Shown: in pieces, positions 1-7,297 of the stretch | Layout of the letters: every line of letters starts with the position of its first letter | Numbering within the stretch: the stretch's first letter is position 1 | NCBI GenBank assembly: GCA_963827315.1 | Contig: CAWHAL010000002.1 | Span: 558,001 to 622,000 of the forward strand | DNA length: 64,000 nucleotides | Source: CAVXEF01 sp963827315 | GTDB taxonomy: Bacteria; Planctomycetota; Phycisphaerae; Sedimentisphaerales; Anaerobacaceae | Reading direction: 5' to 3' | Program-made: the position numbers and the translations under genes | The notes under the pieces: generated by a model | The model's database searches: none | The model's input: only the letters and a program-made list of their open reading frames with translations | What the model was told of the DNA's origin: nothing

Positions 1-711
1 GGCTCGTTCACCGAGCCCGTTGACGGAGCACTCGACCTGGCGGGCGCCGTTTCGTACGCCTGTGAGTGAATTAGCGACCGCCATACCGAGGTCGTTGTGG
101 CAGTGCGTACTTATTATGCATTTGTCGATTCCCGGAACCTTCTGTTTTAACTGGGCTATAATCTGCCCGTACTCGTAAGGCAGAATATATCCCACTGTGT
201 CCGGAATATTCAGCGTAGTAGCGCCTGCTTCAATTGCCGCCGTCAGCACCTCAATCAGAAAGCTCATCTCGCTTCTGCAGGCGTCTTCCGGCGAGAATTC
301 GACATCGTCGGTAAACGTCTTTGCGAACCTGACCGCCTCGGCCGCCATTTTCAGGACTTCGGCACTTGTTTTCTTGAGCTTATACTTCATATGAATCGGG
401 CTGGTCGCGATGAATGTATGGATTCGTTTCTTTTTAGCCGGCGCAACGGCTTTGCCTGCCGATTCGATGTCTTTTTCATTTGCCCGCGCCAAGCCCGCTA
501 TGGTCGGCCCGGCTACCTGCTCAGCTACGAGCTTAGTTGCCTCGAACTGTACCGGCGAGGAGACCGGAAAGCCGGCTTCGATTACATCAACGCCCAAAAT
601 CGCGAGTTGCTTAGCGATTTCGAGCTTTTCGGCAATTGAAAGTGAAGCGCCCGGCGACTGTTCGCCGTCGCGTAAGGTGGTATCGAAAATTACGATTTTT
701 TGCTTTGACAT
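1..711 (-). CDS. leuA: 2-isopropylmalate synthase, N-terminal part (cut by window edge)
   Basis: First 237 residues of 2-isopropylmalate synthase, which condenses acetyl-CoA with 2-oxoisovalerate in the first committed step of leucine synthesis. The gene reads leftward and leaves the window. The HMGL-like TIM-barrel start is plain: DTTLRDGEQSPG at residues 10-21 holds the catalytic Arg and a metal-binding Asp, an HCHND metal motif lies near residue 203, and VNGLGERA follows at the edge. The ATG at 711 is the start that places DTTLRDG ten residues in. A promoter at 930-957 gives it a leader of about 210 nt. Without the C-terminal regulatory domain, citramalate or homocitrate synthase remain possible but less likely. 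Confidence 0.92.
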   Translation of the reverse strand, partial: MSKQKIVIFDTTLRDGEQSPGASLSIAEKLEIAKQLAILGVDVIEAGFPVSSPVQFEATKLVAEQVAGPTIAGLARANEKDIESAGKAVAPAKKKRIHTFIATSPIHMKYKLKKTSAEVLKMAAEAVRFAKTFTDDVEFSPEDACRSEMSFLIEVLTAAIEAGATTLNIPDTVGYILPYEYGQIIAQLKQKVPGIDKCIISTHCHNDLGMAVANSLTGVRNGARQVECSVNGLGERA

Positions 712-839
712 CTTGGTTTTTCTCCGAAATTTTGCCTTACTTGTACGCCACAGGCGTATTATGCCCTAAGTGGGGCAGAATTTCTACGAGTTTACGAAAA
801 AAAGAAGAAATAGGATTTTTGTGGATGTAAGGGGATTTA

Positions 840-857
840 TTGCGCCTTGCGGCGCAA
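840..857 (-). promoter_or_regulatory. leuA leader hairpin
   Basis: On the leuA strand, TTGCGCC and GGCGCAA form a perfect 7-bp stem closed by a GCAA (GNRA-type) tetraloop. It lies inside the predicted leuA transcript about 130 nt before the ATG. No T-run follows, so it is not a plain terminator. Possible roles are RNA stability or translational control, or it may be a dispersed palindrome. Confidence 0.4.
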
Positions 858-929
858 AAGCAACAAGCTGAGGCTAATGATAGCCCTGTGGGGATAACGA
901 GTTATATAGTTTCCGCTCATAGTCAACCA

Positions 930-957
930 ATTATAGCAGACAGATAACCTTTTGCAA
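930..957 (-). promoter_or_regulatory. Sigma-70-type promoter for leuA
   Basis: On the minus strand TTGCAA (957-952) is followed after 16 bp by a perfect TATAAT (935-930), oriented toward leuA. It is the best promoter-like match in the leuA upstream region and predicts a start near 923. Confidence 0.6.
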
Positions 958-1052
958 GTATTTTTTGTCGGGTAGGTGTATAGTCCGACGACCTGCCCCT
1001 TAGGGGCAGACCTTTTGGTTGTGAGATTCTTCGCTTCGCTCAGAATGACAAA

Positions 1053-1124
1053 TGGGCCCGCAAGGATTTGAACCTTGGACCAATGGATTATGAGTCCACT
1101 GCTCTACCGCTGAGCTACGGGCCC
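1053..1124 (-). tRNA. trnI: tRNA-Ile (CAU anticodon, lysidine type)
   Basis: A 72-nt cloverleaf: acceptor GGGCCCG pairs with CGGGCCC, the D arm contains AGCTCAG..GGTAGAG, and the T arm contains GGTTCAAATCC. The anticodon loop is CTCATAA, giving anticodon CAU. That loop in a GACTCATAATCC context is typical of the AUA-reading tRNA-Ile2, whose C34 is modified by TilS, rather than of elongator Met. CCA is not encoded. The 5' half including the anticodon loop is repeated at 22875-22912, and the gene borders a tyrosine integrase, so it is the likely attachment site of the adjoining element. Elongator tRNA-Met is the alternative identity. Confidence 0.85.
1087..1124. repeat. Attachment-site repeat within the tRNA gene (left end)
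   Basis: Thirty-three identical bases (1087-1119), one mismatch, then four more identical bases match 22875-22912 in direct orientation. The repeat covers the tRNA's 5' end through its anticodon loop. It marks the left boundary of the proposed integrated element. Confidence 0.75.
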
Positions 1125-1147
1125 GTTAGGTAACTCTAACTACTTTC

Positions 1148-1177
1148 AGCATAACCACTTTCACCTGAAGCTGTCAA
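1148..1177 (-). promoter_or_regulatory. Promoter for tRNA-Ile supplied from the element side
   Basis: On the minus strand a perfect TTGACA (1177-1172) and TATGCT (1153-1148) are 18 bp apart and point at the tRNA 5' end 24 bp away. The site lies inside the proposed element, so integration would have replaced the tRNA's original promoter. Confidence 0.6.
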
Positions 1178-1233
1178 TACTTTGCCCTTCCGAAACTCCT
1201 TAAAATGGGCCTTGGTGTCAGTTTTGGTGTCAG

Positions 1234-2407
1234 TCATTCCTTCCGCATTGCTCCGATGCTCTTTAGAATTCTGCCAGCCGAAGCAAGGTCGTCGGGGCGA
1301 ACGGCCAGATAATACTTCTGTGTGGTCGAGATGTCGGCGTGTCCAGCCAGTTGTTGCACAACTTGTATTGGCAGTTTCTGAGCCCAGTTAGTTATGGCGG
1401 ACCGCCGAAGGTCGTGGAGAGTGCAATCTTTCACGCCTGCCCGTCTTCGGATGGTATCAAAGTCCCTCAACAAGTTGTTTACAATGCTCGACTTCGGGTT
1501 CCAACATTCATCTTCCTGTCGCTGTCGAATCCACTTGAGCCGGGCAGCGGGGATAAAAATATAGGGGTGGCCAGCCGGGGGCTTCTGCTTGCATTTCGGC
1601 AAGGAATTTCACGCTCGCATCAGACATTGGAGCTACCCGCTTCTCACGGTCCTTTGGCTCCCAATCCAGCGTCTCCTTGGTTTCCCGTTTAGGGACGATG
1701 TGGATTTGCTGGTGCTCAAAATCGATGTCCGCCCAAGTGAGATTGAGAATCTCTCCTACCCTGAGGCCGCTGCCGTATGCCGTGGAGATCAATGCTTTCC
1801 ACCAAATATTCTTTGCTGCGCTCTCCAGTGCCAGGTATTCACCAACCGAGACATAATTCACAGGTTTCTGGCAAACCTTACGCCTTTTGATTCTCGCGAA
1901 AGGATTTTGGCCCTCGCGTAAGTTGAAAATACCTCTGAGAGTGCGAATGTCCTTGTTTACCGTCTCCAGACTGACGCCAGAAGCCATACGCTTTGCAACG
2001 AATAGTTCGGCTTGCGTCGGTGTAACTCTGCTGAGCAGGGTTGAGCTACCTATAGAATTTTCAAAGAGCTTCAGGGCTCTTAACTGATTGTACAGTGTTG
2101 CAAATGCAACTCTTCCTTTCATCGCCCGTTCATGTTCAAGCCTAAACTCCTCCAACGTTACCTTCGGAGGTCTGTCGGCTCTTCCCAAAGACACCTGCCG
2201 CTGCTTTTCTGCCGCGAATCGTTCCGCCTCCTTTCTGTCCTTGAAGACCTTGCCATACCTTTCTTGGCCGTTGGAGCTGTACCATCGAACAACCCAGTGG
2301 TGCTGTCTTCTCTTAAGCCATAGCGACCTGGGAATAGGCTTACCGTCTTTGTTCTTCGGCACTGGCTCCAACCATTTTGGGTAAATGCCCACCTTTTCTA
2401 TTGCCAT
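1234..2407 (-). pseudogene. int: Tyrosine site-specific integrase, frameshifted
   Basis: Phage-type tyrosine recombinase that would integrate the element at the neighbouring tRNA. The first frame runs from ATG 2407 (AAGGAGG ribosome site just upstream) and contains the SAM-like core-binding region and catalytic Arg I in SGLRVGEILNLTW. The second frame, open from about 1602 to 1234, carries LHDLRRS, LAGHADISTTQKYY and hence the H-x-x-R, H and Tyr residues. They join at about 1560-1600, where the sequence has one extra base, most simply in the G5 run at 1577-1581. Repaired length is about 390 residues, normal for the family. It is either a true inactivating mutation or a homopolymer sequencing error. 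Confidence 0.85.
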
Positions 2408-2530
2408 TGGTAACCTCCTTTCCGCTCTGGGCAAGTGGTTACCGCTGGCGACTGACAAGGCGGATTGTAGCAGGGTAAAACAGAAAGCGCAAATCTTTTC
2501 TGTCAGAAAAAACCACTGAATGATATCCTC

Positions 2531-2815
2531 CTACTTTCCTGTTTTGTTCTGCAGGAATTTATCAAGCTCTTCCTTGAGATACCATACCCGCCGGGCAAAC
2601 TTGGTGGCCTTGAGTTCTCCACGGTCACGCCAGTAGTTCAACGTTCAGACGGCAGATTCCGGCGTATGATTGCCTGTCTCATCCAGCCTCAGGTACTGAG
2701 CAGCTTCCACGGGTGTCAGCAAGTCGCCAAAGACCTCTGGCCGAGGCGGCCAAGCAGTGTCTTCAGTTCGCTGGTTTACCAGGATATTTTGAGCTCGTTT
2801 ATTCATCTGATTCAT
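2531..2815 (-). pseudogene. Excisionase-like helix-turn-helix protein with in-frame stop
   Basis: Reading leftward from ATG 2815 (or 2806) the frame gives LLTPVEAAQYLRLDETG, then ESAV, a TGA at 2647-2645, then TLNYWRDRGELKATKFARRVWYLKEELDKFL. This is the winged-helix/MerR-like DNA-binding fold found in excisionases and AlpA-type regulators beside planctomycete integrases. The TGA stands where an Arg CGA is expected, so a single C-to-T change would explain it. The ORF ends at TAG 2533-2531. It lies directly upstream of the integrase on the same strand, as Xis often does. Too short and interrupted to appear as a normal ORF. Confidence 0.65.
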
Positions 2816-3107
2816 CACCTAGATCAAAATTTTCATTTGACTTATTTTTTTGCCCCGTATAATCCGATATATAACGTAACTATGGATAAATATGGCGGGG
2901 AATAGGTTATTGCTGGTTTAGCAGTTACCTATGTGTCGAAAAAGACACGGCTTTGGGGCGGCACTTGGGGGCACATAGAAAGGGGAATTCGTCGGCAGAT
3001 TTTTGTAATTTCCCCTAAACGTTCTGCCTGAACTGTTATGCGTTTGCAGAGCCCTTCGTTTCAAAAAATAACGCCGTCAATTTTTATTATCAAGGGTTTT
3101 TGCAACG
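2816..3107. other. Intergenic region before the sensor kinase
   Basis: A/T-rich, divergent between the excisionase remnant and the kinase. It contains a TGCT/AGCA inverted repeat (about 2911-2923), a GTGTC/GACAC inverted repeat (2933-2948) and a TTTCCCCTAA motif near 3010 that resembles one half of the palindrome before gvpA (5483-5499). No clear promoter or gene seen. Confidence 0.4.
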
Positions 3108-4265
3108 ATGCTGAGCAGAAGACATCAATCTGATAGAAAGACTGGAATCGATGTTTTATGTGATGTTCCTTGGGAAAGCAAATATAAAACGCTTCTTGAG
3201 AACCTCCCTCAAAAGATATTCCTTAAGGATACCAACTCGGTGTATATATCCTGCAATGAGAATTATGCTAAGGATTTAAAAATCAAGGCTGAGGAAATTG
3301 TTGGGAAGACAGATTACGATTTTTTTCCAAAAGAGCTTGCCGAGAAATATAGAGCTGATGACAAAAGGGTTATGAGTTCCGGCAAGATCGAGGATATCAA
3401 TGAAAAATATGTGCAGCGAGGAAAAGAAGTATTCGTTCATACGGTCAAAACATTAGTTAAAGATGAGGCAGGTAACGTCATCGGAATATTAGGTATTCTC
3501 TGGGATATCACAGCACAAAGACAGGCTCAGAAAAGGCTGTTAGACTATCAAAAGCGGCTTCGGGACCTTACATCGGAGATGTCATTGACAGAAGAGCGTG
3601 AACGCCGGCGATTAGCTATTGAGCTGCATGATCAAATTACACAGAAAATGATACTCTTCAAAATCAATTTGGGAACATTGCGAGAGGAAGAATTACCACC
3701 GAAGCTGGCTGGGCCGTTGGATGAAATCTATCAGCATCTTGACCAAATAATTCGGGATACCCGGTCATTGACATTTGATTTGAGCTCGCCCACTTTATAC
3801 GAACTGGGGCTTGAAGCTGCAATAAGAGAGTGGCTTTATGATGAAGTTCAACAAAAACACGGGATTCACACTGAGTTTGAAGACGATGAGCAACCAAAAC
3901 CTTTAGATAATGATATTCGTGCTGTTTTGTATAGAGCAGTTCGGGAACTGCTGGTCAACGTAGTCAAGCACGCACGAGCCCAAAAGGTGAAGGTTTCTAT
4001 CGGCAAAGATAACAATAATGTACGAATTGTGGTCGCAGATGATGGGATAGGCTTTGTACCATCCCCACAGTTGAACAAGACAGGAGGTTTCGGGTTTTTC
4101 AGCATCCGTGAGGGACTGAACTATCTTGGCGGCAGTATTGAAATAGGGTCTAAACCTGGTCAAGGGACACACATTACACTAATAGCACCAATAAAGCGTG
4201 GAAAAATTGAAAACGATGAAGGTCAAGGGGGTCATTATGAGCATAAGAATTTTAGTGGCAGATGA
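3108..4265 (+). CDS. PAS-domain sensor histidine kinase (NarX/DegS type)
   Basis: Soluble 385-residue sensor kinase, the first partner of the response regulator it overlaps. A PAS domain spans about residues 25-140 (KIFLKDTNSVYISCN, GKTDYDFFPKE, ILWDITAQRQ). The HisKA_3 dimerisation region follows with the phospho-acceptor H174 in ERRRLAIELHDQ. The HATPase domain has an N box (RELLVNVVKHA, near 280-290), a G1 box DDGIGF (311-316) and GQGT (351-354). No membrane segment or signal peptide is seen, so the signal is probably cytoplasmic, read by the PAS domain. It sits at the start of the gvp cargo and is a plausible switch for vesicle production. The ligand is unknown. Confidence 0.9.
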   Translation: MLSRRHQSDRKTGIDVLCDVPWESKYKTLLENLPQKIFLKDTNSVYISCNENYAKDLKIKAEEIVGKTDYDFFPKELAEKYRADDKRVMSSGKIEDINEKYVQRGKEVFVHTVKTLVKDEAGNVIGILGILWDITAQRQAQKRLLDYQKRLRDLTSEMSLTEERERRRLAIELHDQITQKMILFKINLGTLREEELPPKLAGPLDEIYQHLDQIIRDTRSLTFDLSSPTLYELGLEAAIREWLYDEVQQKHGIHTEFEDDEQPKPLDNDIRAVLYRAVRELLVNVVKHARAQKVKVSIGKDNNNVRIVVADDGIGFVPSPQLNKTGGFGFFSIREGLNYLGGSIEIGSKPGQGTHITLIAPIKRGKIENDEGQGGHYEHKNFSGR

Positions 4266-4887
4266 TCATGGAATTCTGCGACAGGGTATAACTGCTTTGA
4301 TTGAAAAACAGAATGATATGGAAGTGGTTGGTGAAGCTGATAATGGATTGAACGCTGTAGAAATGGTCCGCAAGCTTCGACCTGATGTGGTTCTTATGGA
4401 TGTGACAATGCCGGTACTGAATGGTATCGAAGCGACTCGCCAAATCAAGAAGGAACTGCCAGAGACCAAAGTCCTGGCTTTATCGGTACATGCCAAACGG
4501 GAGTTTGTACTGGACATGGTAAAGGCAGGTGTTTCGGGTTACATGGTCAAGGAATGTGTACTTGATGATTTGGTCAGGGCCATTAAGGTTGTTGTGGATA
4601 ATCAATCGTACTTGAGCCCTCAGATTGCAAGTATTGTCCTTGAGGGCATTACAAAAGACAGTATGTTCGGTATTGTTGACGGTGATAGTAAAACCCTTAC
4701 GCCGAGAGAAAACCAAATCCTGCAACTTCTGACAGAGGGCAACCCTGCAAAGCAAATCGCTTTACAACTGGGTCTGAGTGTCAAGACCATTGAAGCAACC
4801 CGCAGGCAGATTATGGAAAAAACCGAAGTTGATAACCTCGCAGACCTTACCAAATACGCTATTCGCGAAGGGTTAACTACAGTTTAA
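4237..4887 (+). CDS. LuxR/NarL-family response regulator
   Basis: 216-residue DNA-binding response regulator. The receiver domain has acidic pocket D9/D10, phospho-acceptor D55 in DVVLMDVTMP and the conserved Lys at 105 (GYMVKE). The C-terminal NarL-type helix-turn-helix covers about 154-215 (LTPRENQILQLL, GLSVKTIEATRR). The ATG at 4237 is chosen over the upstream in-frame ATG at 4198 because it starts MSIRILVADD, the family's usual beginning, and has AAGGTCAAGGGGG just before it. It overlaps the kinase by 29 nt, so the two are co-translated. The only DNA-binding regulator in the block, it is the obvious candidate activator of the gvp genes. Confidence 0.93.
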   Translation: MSIRILVADDHGILRQGITALIEKQNDMEVVGEADNGLNAVEMVRKLRPDVVLMDVTMPVLNGIEATRQIKKELPETKVLALSVHAKREFVLDMVKAGVSGYMVKECVLDDLVRAIKVVVDNQSYLSPQIASIVLEGITKDSMFGIVDGDSKTLTPRENQILQLLTEGNPAKQIALQLGLSVKTIEATRRQIMEKTEVDNLADLTKYAIREGLTTV

Positions 4888-4952
4888 AAAATTTTTGGAC
4901 TTGGTGAGTTAACGTTTGGCTATATTACCTCCCTCCCCTCTCTGCAAAGGTG

Positions 4953-4977
4953 CTGTTATAGCCAATGGTTATAACAG
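4953..4977. promoter_or_regulatory. Near-perfect inverted repeat, candidate regulator operator
   Basis: CTGTTATA and TATAACAG flank a 9-bp centre that is itself nearly symmetric; only two symmetric pairs and the centre base break a full 25-bp palindrome. It begins 65 bp after the response-regulator gene. No T-run follows, arguing against a terminator. Two-fold symmetry suits a dimeric LuxR-type regulator, but the link is inference. Confidence 0.45.
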
Positions 4978-5444
4978 AAAACTCCTTTGGATAATTTGGC
5001 TTTTGTTTTCCAAATTTCCTGAAAGATAGATATCAGTATTGAGAGACCCCATTCCTCATTAGCAAACCCCGTTTTTTGGAAAAGACTTGTTTTTAAACCA
5101 CTTAAACTCCACACGCCGCTTTCAATTATTCTGTTCGTTCTTTTGGTTTTACTATCCTTAGGCTACCTCACGGTTAGCGAAAAGCTTTTTAATGTGGTGC
5201 GTAACAATGCCGAAGTGGGTTGCATAAAAGCTGCGGAAAGCACAGCTTGGATTACTTCACAAGATACTGTTGGACTTTGCGTGCGGCAGACGAAACTGCA
5301 AATAAGGGTTTTAATGGGTATCTAAAATGGGGCTGCAAAGGGGAAGCACTGAAAAACACATCACCACCTACAACACGATGGGTAGAACCACCGTGAACCC
5401 GCTGCTTAAAATCGATGTGGTTAATATAATTGAGCTGAACTCAG

Positions 5445-5471
5445 ACGCACGTGTGTAGCGTGCGTTTTTTT
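5445..5471 (+). terminator. Terminator-like hairpin upstream of gvpA
   Basis: ACGCACG and CGTGCGT form a perfect 7-bp stem with a 7-nt loop, followed by seven T. It has the form of a rho-independent terminator, yet lies only 44 bp before gvpA with no promoter visible between. It may end the two-component transcript, or act as an attenuator for a gvp promoter whose -10 is TATAAT at 5425-5430. Confidence 0.65.
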
Positions 5472-5482
5472 ATTTTATTTAG

Positions 5483-5499
5483 TTTCCCCTAAGGGGAAA
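5483..5499. promoter_or_regulatory. 17-bp palindrome next to the gvpA ribosome site
   Basis: TTTCCCCTAAGGGGAAA is a perfect palindrome around its central base and ends just before the AAAAGGAG ribosome-binding site of gvpA. It may be a protein-binding site. In RNA its short centre would still allow a 6-bp hairpin beside the ribosome site. Confidence 0.35.
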
Positions 5500-5515
5500 G
5501 AAAAGGAGCATTAAA

Positions 5516-5722
5516 ATGGCAGTCGAAAAAACAATTGGTTCCAGCAGTCTGGTTGAAATCGTGGACAGAATTCTGGACAAGGGTATCGTTGTTGATGCCT
5601 GGGTGAGACTCTCTTTGGTAGGTATTGAACTACTTGCCATCGAAGCCAGAGTCGTAGCTGCCTCAGTCGAGACCTATCTGAAATATGCCGAGGCTATCGG
5701 TTTGACAGCAACAGCTGCATAA
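5516..5722 (+). CDS. gvpA: Gas vesicle major structural protein GvpA
   Basis: 68-residue GvpA, the small hydrophobic protein that polymerises into the ribs of the gas vesicle wall. The core is canonical: SSSLVEIVDRILDKGIVVDAW, then VRLSLVGIELLAIEARVVAASVETYLKYAEAIGL, giving the alpha-beta-beta-alpha fold. It is shorter and has no coiled-coil tail, unlike the GvpJ-type paralogues at 11186 and 21362, so it is the best candidate for the main shell protein. An AAAAGGAG ribosome site precedes the ATG. A 147-nt gap with imperfect dyads follows, which could lower expression of the downstream assembly genes relative to gvpA, as is usual in gvp operons. Confidence 0.97.
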   Translation: MAVEKTIGSSSLVEIVDRILDKGIVVDAWVRLSLVGIELLAIEARVVAASVETYLKYAEAIGLTATAA

Positions 5723-5869
5723 GGATAGGTAACTAAAGAGGGTTCTTGCCGGGTCATCCTTATGTACCGGGCTTAGGCTGGGGGGAGCAGAAAGCGTGTC
5801 TCGCCAAGAAAAACCTCTTCTTAACATGAGGAATCTTACCAAGACTTACCAAAAAGGGGAATTAGGACA

Positions 5870-6565
5870 ATGCTTTTAGCCGCTGATAAAGAAAATATTC
5901 TCGAGAACGTAATATCTTCCTATGAAATCAGGATACAAAGTATTGAGGCTTTTTTCGAAGCGACTCATCAAGTCTTCCAGGATTTTCAGAACTCTCTTCT
6001 CAGTACAAGAGGCGAAAGGGAAAAAATCAACAGCCAACTGAGAGAAAACCTTGCTATGAACGGGTCCTTGCGGAAGAAAGATTTTGACCGGATGATAAGT
6101 GTTATCTCTTCACACTTAGACCAAAGTGAACAGGAAGTAAGAGAGCTATCTCGAAAATATCTTAGCGAACAAACAAAGCTGGTACACCAATTAAGGGAAG
6201 GCTTGAGAGGTTTTAAAGACGCTCTTACCGAAGGCCAAACCCAGAAGGTTAAGGAACTGCAAGCACTGATTAAAGAAATCCTTACTAAGCAGGATGAAAG
6301 CAAAATCGAGGTTACTTCGAAGCTAAAAGAGTTCCAACAAGGACAGCAACAAGCATCGAAAATGCTTAAAGACCTTTTAGCCAAGGGAGAAGAGTTGAGA
6401 ATAAGGGATTTTAAGGCGATGCTCAGACAATTCGAGTGCTACCATGCTGACCGGATAGCCAGCAAAGAAGAAAGGCGCAGGATAGTCAGGAAAATGCTTG
6501 ACGGGTTCAAGGTCAAACGCACAGAAACAGAACGAAATTGTCTTGCTGGGTTGCAGAAGGTGTAA
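5870..6565 (+). CDS. Coiled-coil gvp-cluster protein 1 (GvpC-like family)
   Basis: 231-residue, charged, almost wholly helical protein with no recognised catalytic motif. Its N-terminal block (ENVISSYEIRIQSIEAFFEATHQ) matches in pattern the starts of the two following coiled-coil genes (6586 and 7809), so the three form one paralogous set. Two segments are alike in it: KKDFDRMISVISSHLDQSE and RDFKAMLRQFECYHADR. By position after gvpA and by its repetitive helical nature it may play the GvpC role of clamping and stiffening the vesicle surface. That is inference; sequence identity to cyanobacterial GvpC is not evident. Confidence 0.75.
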   Translation: MLLAADKENILENVISSYEIRIQSIEAFFEATHQVFQDFQNSLLSTRGEREKINSQLRENLAMNGSLRKKDFDRMISVISSHLDQSEQEVRELSRKYLSEQTKLVHQLREGLRGFKDALTEGQTQKVKELQALIKEILTKQDESKIEVTSKLKEFQQGQQQASKMLKDLLAKGEELRIRDFKAMLRQFECYHADRIASKEERRRIVRKMLDGFKVKRTETERNCLAGLQKV

Positions 6566-6585
6566 GATGTGGATGATACATAATT

Positions 6586-7293
6586 ATGAGAGGTATCATA
6601 AATAACATTATAAATTTTTACCAGATGCAGGCAAAGGCTTTGGGCGTTTTAGTGGCTAATACCCAGAAGGCCTTGGAGCAGTCAGAAAAGGAAAGGAGGG
6701 CCAATGAGCAGGAACAAAGAGTAGAGGGCTTCGTAAAGGGTTTGATTATGAATTTGAACAATATGTTAACGAGGTTTTATTTTTTCAAGGACCGCAAAAA
6801 CAGAAGGCAGGAACAAATGACTGACAAACAGGTGAAAGCTATAACCGAGTTTACGGTCTTCGTTAAAGCCCTGACCAAGAATGTATGTTCATTACTCAAG
6901 CGTTTTCAGGAAAGTCAAAGCTTTGAAGAAAAAATTGATAAAGAAATAAGGGAACTTGAAGCCGGTATTGGACAGAGGTTAAAGGAGTTTGACAAGGCTT
7001 TGGATGAAACCAACGGCACTTTACTCATTCGTCTGATTAACTTTGTCCGGAATACTGCCGGCAGTTTTACCAAACTTATTAAAGTGCAAAAGGTTTTTCT
7101 CCGCACGGCGCATAGCAGAAAATCCGGCAGACGTTTGGAAGAGTCAACCCAAAACATTAAGGAAGATTCCCAAGCCCGAATTCAGGACACCGGTGATGGT
7201 CGGCTGGAAAATGTATTTAACTGCTCGAGCACAAGATTGGTCAGGAACAACGAAGAAAAAAGGTCAAGATGTCCGATGGATTTGAAAGTATAA
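6586..7293 (+). CDS. Coiled-coil gvp-cluster protein 2 (GvpC-like family)
   Basis: 235-residue helical protein. Residues 14-28 (MQAKALGVLVANTQK) align with LKAVGQLVADTHE of the gene at 7809, and MTDKQVKAITEFTVFVKALT aligns with that protein's MSKEQAKNLADFVNNLV repeat. It therefore appears to be a diverged member of the same repeat family. The C-terminal ~60 residues are basic and polar (HSRKSGRR, RNNEEKRSRC) and probably disordered. The ribosome site is weak. It is followed after 4 nt by the PAS protein, implying one transcript. A surface-scaffold role is inferred only from its neighbours. Confidence 0.7.
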   Translation: MRGIINNIINFYQMQAKALGVLVANTQKALEQSEKERRANEQEQRVEGFVKGLIMNLNNMLTRFYFFKDRKNRRQEQMTDKQVKAITEFTVFVKALTKNVCSLLKRFQESQSFEEKIDKEIRELEAGIGQRLKEFDKALDETNGTLLIRLINFVRNTAGSFTKLIKVQKVFLRTAHSRKSGRRLEESTQNIKEDSQARIQDTGDGRLENVFNCSSTRLVRNNEEKRSRCPMDLKV

Positions 7294-7297
7294 AAAG

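Larger units (their letters stand above)
712..1052. other. leuA leader and promoter region, no gene
   Basis: No credible coding sequence on either strand. The stretch holds the leuA promoter (930-957), a perfect GCAA-loop hairpin (840-857), a short palindrome of the form ACGCC-N3-GGCGT near 745-757, a TGCCCC/GGGGCA palindrome near 984-998, and a dispersed repeat of the CTTCGCTCAGAATGACA type at 1024-1050. Confidence 0.6.
4888..5515. other. Control region between the two-component system and gvpA
   Basis: A 628-bp stretch without a convincing gene. A 60-codon frame at 5143-5325 lacks a ribosome site and resembles nothing I know. The region carries a near-perfect 25-bp inverted repeat (4953-4977), a TATAAT with no good -35 (5425-5430), a terminator-like hairpin (5445-5471) and a 17-bp palindrome (5483-5499). 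It is the probable regulatory hub for the gvp cluster. Confidence 0.5.

Noticed and set aside
5143..5325. A 60-codon frame upstream of gvpA
   Set aside because: No ribosome site, no known motif, and it sits in a region of regulatory dyads; kept as non-coding.
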